27,398 bases of DNA from CAWFFV01 sp963814985. GTDB taxonomy: Bacteria; Chloroflexota; Ktedonobacteria; Ktedonobacterales; Ktedonobacteraceae. Made by a program: the position numbers and the translations under genes. The DNA lies in assembly GCA_963814985.1 (NCBI GenBank), contig CAWFFV010000039.1, positions 1 to 27,398 of the forward strand, given 5' to 3'. Shown here in pieces: positions 24,111 to 27,398 of the stretch (position 1 is the stretch's first letter; every line of letters begins with the position of its first letter). The notes below the pieces were generated by a model. The model worked only from the letters and a program-made list of their open reading frames with translations, made no database searches and had not been told where the DNA came from.

Positions 24111-24206
24111 CGTAGGGGCGCGGTTTACAAGCCCGATGGGTATTTGCAGGAAAATGGGCATGTTCTGAAAATGGGGGACGGCGGGCTTGTAAACCGCGCC
24201 CTTACG
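24111..24206. repeat. Inverted repeat between fadE and fadA
   Basis: 25-bp arms: left 24111-24135 (contains GGGGCGCGGTTTACAAGCCC) and right 24182-24206, one mismatch, separated by 46 nt that include ATGGG..AAAATGGGC...AAAATGGG direct repeats. It looks like an interspersed intergenic repeat; it could also act as an intercistronic mRNA stabiliser or partial terminator. Confidence 0.75.
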
Positions 24207-24275
24207 TCAGACCCATTCTCCCTCAATGCAAAAATTTGACGGATATCTTGTCTCTGCCGCTGCGGTGAATTTTCC

Positions 24276-26057
24276 TTAAAGGGGATAACCCTGCTTTTCA
24301 ACGATAAGGGTTGCCAGTTCGCGTTGTGCGGCAACTCCGTTGAACAGGTAGTCGCCCAGGTAGGCACGTAACGGGCCACTCTTTGGCTACTTTATCCTCA
24401 TCCAGATTGGTCATAATGATCTGCTCAAGATTAGTGCGCATTCTGGAAAAGGCTAACCATGTGGCAAGTTGGGCCAGACGAACATGGACTGCGCTATTCT
24501 CGTCACCACGGCGTACAGCCTGTATAGCACGCGCAAGAGCACTATCCACTGCATACAGATCAAGCAGTAGATTTGCCAGGTATTCGATAAATTCCTGTTC
24601 CCGCTCAAGGGCCTGCATATACTTCATGGCGATCTTCATTGCAGCATAGATCGTGACTTCTTTGGCTTGCTCCAGAGCGTTAACCGCATCGCGTAGTTCT
24701 GCGGGAACTGCCTCTCCGGCCAGATCGGGAGCCTGACCAGATTTGACACGAGCCTCCATCTCTGGATACTTTGCCATCAGACCAATTTTGCCTGATAGGA
24801 CACGTCGGAACAGCGTACCAGCCGCAACCATACGATTAATCTCGTTAGTACCCTCAAAAGATACGCTGAATACGTGCATCGCGATATGCCTTCTCAATGG
24901 GGGACTCGTGCATAAAGCCATAGCCACCGAAAATCTGTACACCCTCATCGACAGCGAATGCCAGGACCTCACTACCGTTTATCTTAGCAAGTGAAGCTTC
25001 CATCGCATATTCTTCGATGGCTTTGAAAACAGTCTCAGTATCTGCGCCTGCACTATGCTGGGCCTGCGCAATATTCGCTGCCGTACGGAAAACCTCGCTC
25101 TCGGCAGCATAGGTTTCAGCAGCCATACGTGCCAGCTTCTTATTAATCATACCAAACTGATGCAGGAACTTCCCAAAGGCTTTACGTTCAGTCGTATAGG
25201 TTGCCGCCAGGCCCAGAGCATTACGTGCACCGCCAACAGTGCCAGCGCCAAGCTTCAAGCGCCCAATATTGAGAATGTTGAAGGCGATTTTGTAGCCTTT
25301 GTGATCTCGCCGAGCAAGTTCTCAACAGGAACCTGGGCATCTTCAAAGTAGACCTGACGGGTTGAGGAACCCTTGATACCCATTTTGTTCTCTTCGGTAC
25401 CGGTAGAGACGCCAGGCCATGTTGATTTAACGATAAAGGCAGAGGGTTTCTCATTGCCAATGCGAGCGAAGACAATCATCAGATCGGCAAAACCTGCGTT
25501 GGAGATCCATTGCTTGGTTCCATTAAGGATATAGTATTTGCCATCGGCGGAAAGTTCGGCGCGAGTTGTCAGGCCCATCGCATCGGAGCCTGCTCCTGGC
25601 TCGGTCAGGGCGTAAGCGGCAATCCATTCACCCGTCGCCAGTTTGGTAGATACTGCTGCTTCTGGGCCTCAGTACCATAATAGACGATAGGGAGGGTGCC
25701 GATAGTCGTATGTGCGCCATAGGCTACGCTGAAGGAGGCTTCACGCTGGGTTGAGGCTACCAGGGCACTGGTAAGCAGACCCAGTTCCGCACCACCATAG
25801 GCCTCTGGTACATCAATCATCAACAGACCTTGCTCTCCTGCCTTCTTTACCAGACTTGATAGTAAGCCAGGTTCCTGACGATCGATAGCATCAACGTTAG
25901 GCATGACTTCGCGAGCTACAAAGGTGGCACTGGATTCTTCGATCCAGCGTTGCTCTTCATCACGTTGCTCCAATGTGAAGATTTTATCGGCACTCTCGCT
26001 AACTGGCGTTGTCAGGAATGCTGTTCCCTGTTCTGTGGGTTTGATAGTTGTTGACAT
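24276..26057 (-). CDS. fadE: Acyl-CoA dehydrogenase (four frameshifts)
   Basis: A flavin acyl-CoA dehydrogenase of about 593 residues, the long form with a C-terminal extension as in Bacillus FadE. The frame is broken four times in homopolymers: 25642-25644 (one base missing), 25296-25297 (one missing), 24856-24859 (one extra), 24373-24375 (one extra). The net change is zero and the span is exactly 594 codons. Restored motifs in order: DVPEAYGGAELGLL, AYALTEPGAGSDAMGL (FAD/substrate), NGTKQWISNAGFADL, GIKGSSTRQVYFEDAQVPVENLLGE, TTERKAFGKFLHQFGMI, VQIFGGYGFMHESPIEKAYRDARIQRIFEGTNEI with the catalytic Glu in FEGT, and a final REL...VEKQGYPL. The stop is at 24276. AAGGAG precedes the ATG and overlaps the fadD stop. 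Confidence 0.92.
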
Positions 26058-26066
26058 GTATGCTCC

Positions 26067-27398
26067 TTACATAGATTGAGGGTCTTGAGTTCTCAACTCC
26101 CTTTTCAGAACTTTACCGATCAATGATTTGGGCAAGTTTTCACGGAATTCCAGAATTTTCGGAACCTTGTAAGCAGTTAGTTCGTGTTTACAGTGGGTGA
26201 TGATATCCTGTCTGGTCTCTTCAGAAGGCTCAAATCCTGGTTTGAGCACAATGAAGGCGGCAACAGTCTCTCCACGATACTCATCAGGTCTTCCCGCGAC
26301 TGCTGCTTCTGCTATTGCCGGATGTTGGAACAGGACTTCTTCGACTTCTCGTGGATAAACATTAAAGCCGCTGGCGATAATCATATCTTTGGCACGCTCA
26401 ACAATATAAAAGTAACCATCTGCATCTCTTTTTGCGACATCACCTGTATGCATCCAGCCATGGATGAAGATGGCATTGGTCTCATCCTCGCGGTTCCAGT
26501 AGCCCTTCATAATATTAGGCCCTTTGACGACCAACTCCCCTACTTCACCGACGGGGACAGACTGACCCGTCTCGCGGCTGATGATCATTGCATCAACATC
26601 AGGCAGAGGGAGACCAATACTGCCGTCACGACATGCATCGGTCAAGGGGTTGCAGTGTGTCACTGGTGAGGCCTCGCTCAGCCCATAACCTTCGACAAGC
26701 CTGGCACCAGTGATTGCCTCAAAGTCTGATCGTACTTTTGCGGGCAAGGCCGCTCCCCCGCTGATACAATATTTGATTGAACTCAAGGAATCGGTATGTT
26801 TGCCTGCGGCGTGAATGATCGCTATGTACATTGTGGGGATACCTGGGAAGATTGTTGGGCGATAGCGCTTGATTGTATCTATGACATCTTTGACTTTGAA
26901 ACGAGGCAAGAGTACCATCGTTGCGGCAGCGAGGATCGAGAGGTTCATACATGCAGTCATGCCGTATGAATGAAAGAATGGTGCCACGCTGAGCGTAATC
27001 TCTACGCCATCACGCACTCCAGTAGTCCACATACGTGTCTGAAAAGCGTTGGCGAGCAGGTTCCGATGGGTTAACATGGCACCCTTGGCAAGGCCAGTTG
27101 TTCCACCTGTGTACTGGAGAACAGCGAGATCTTCGCTGGTTGCAGTTACTGGCAGGTTGAAGAGTTCTACGCCGCCTTTGCCCTTGTGATGTGACTCTAA
27201 CATGGGGTGCATCGCGTGCAACATTGGATCTGCGTTGAGTTCCTTCTCTGTGAGAGCAGGCTCGGGATTTTTTGCTCCACGCTGGCTCAGTGGGTAGATA
27301 GTGCGTAGTACAGGAGGCAGAAAGTCAGCAGGGCTGGTGATGATAATATGCTCTAATGGTGTTTGCTTGTGAATATCGCGTATAATGGGGTAGAAGGA
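26067..27398 (-). CDS. fadD: Long-chain fatty acid-CoA ligase, C-terminal part (cut by the window edge)
   Basis: An AMP-forming acyl-CoA synthetase that activates fatty acids for the downstream operon. The open frame runs without a stop to the right edge (444 codons seen of an expected 550-580); the true start is outside. Motifs: LQYTGGTTGLAKGAMLTHRN (ATP/AMP P-loop), PFFHSYGMTACMN, YGLSEASPVTHCNPL (A5), NREDETNAIFIHGWMHTGDVAKRDADGYFYIVERAKDMIIASGFNVYPREVE (A7-A8), and the terminal catalytic Lys in PKSLIGKVLKREL (A10). It is the first gene of the fad operon seen here, ending 9 bp before fadE. Confidence 0.95.
   Translation of the reverse strand, partial: SFYPIIRDIHKQTPLEHIIITSPADFLPPVLRTIYPLSQRGAKNPEPALTEKELNADPMLHAMHPMLESHHKGKGGVELFNLPVTATSEDLAVLQYTGGTTGLAKGAMLTHRNLLANAFQTRMWTTGVRDGVEITLSVAPFFHSYGMTACMNLSILAAATMVLLPRFKVKDVIDTIKRYRPTIFPGIPTMYIAIIHAAGKHTDSLSSIKYCISGGAALPAKVRSDFEAITGARLVEGYGLSEASPVTHCNPLTDACRDGSIGLPLPDVDAMIISRETGQSVPVGEVGELVVKGPNIMKGYWNREDETNAIFIHGWMHTGDVAKRDADGYFYIVERAKDMIIASGFNVYPREVEEVLFQHPAIAEAAVAGRPDEYRGETVAAFIVLKPGFEPSEETRQDIITHCKHELTAYKVPKILEFRENLPKSLIGKVLKRELRTQDPQSM

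Noticed and set aside
24850..24862. Catalytic-site inactivation of fadE by the TGA after RIF
   Set aside because: One extra T in a TTT run creates it, and the FEGTNEI motif continues directly in the adjacent frame, as with the other indels.

Overview
The window reads as a chromosomal segment of a free-living, heterotrophic bacterium. The mix of genes suggests a filamentous or spore-forming Chloroflexota, Ktedonobacteria-like: a full minCDE set, a YbdK/GCS2-type carboxylate-amine ligase, an AT-hook/XRE/GAF-type regulator next to a proline-rich membrane protein, an orphan MsmK/UgpC-type ABC ATPase and a fad operon. This placement is inference from gene style; no rRNA or other taxonomic marker is present. 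No tRNA, rRNA, CRISPR array, phage gene or transposase was seen.

Layout. 1-2.4 kb (minus): an AAA ATPase running off the left edge, a LACTB2-like metallo-beta-lactamase-fold hydrolase and a NUDT19-like NUDIX hydrolase. 2.6-5.7 kb: aroE (plus), a hairpin-rich repeat element, then a fumarylacetoacetate-hydrolase-family gene (plus) convergent with a two-domain extradiol dioxygenase (minus). 5.8-7.4 kb: a second copy of the repeat element in inverted orientation, a small membrane protein with an internal 51-bp duplication, and about 0.7 kb without a convincing gene. 7.4-11.8 kb (minus): minC-minD-minE, the carboxylate-amine ligase and cytidine deaminase. 12.0-14.4 kb (plus): an orphan OmpR-type response regulator, a degenerate-GGDEF/MshEN protein and an excisionase-like HTH protein. 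14.6-16.7 kb (minus): the AT-hook/HTH regulator and a proline-rich membrane-anchored protein. 16.7-18.1 kb (plus): a SAM methyltransferase behind paired direct repeats, a promoter and a strongly structured leader. 18.2-20.4 kb: a 76-residue protein and an orphan sugar-ABC ATPase behind a long structured leader. 20.5-27.4 kb (minus): the beta-oxidation operon fadD-fadE-fadA-fadN, which activates, dehydrogenates, hydrates/oxidises and thiolytically cleaves fatty acids.

A technical point matters for anyone using this annotation. Six genes carry a total of twelve single-base indels, every one in a short homopolymer run. In each case restoring one base gives a coherent full-length family protein. 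This looks much more like draft-assembly error than gene decay, so these genes are given here as single CDS spans with the indel positions listed.

The most interesting non-coding signals are the structured leader with 21-bp-phased repeats upstream of the methyltransferase, the pair of MITE-like elements whose long palindromes differ in sequence but stay perfectly self-complementary, and the degenerate GGDEF fused to an MshEN-type domain.
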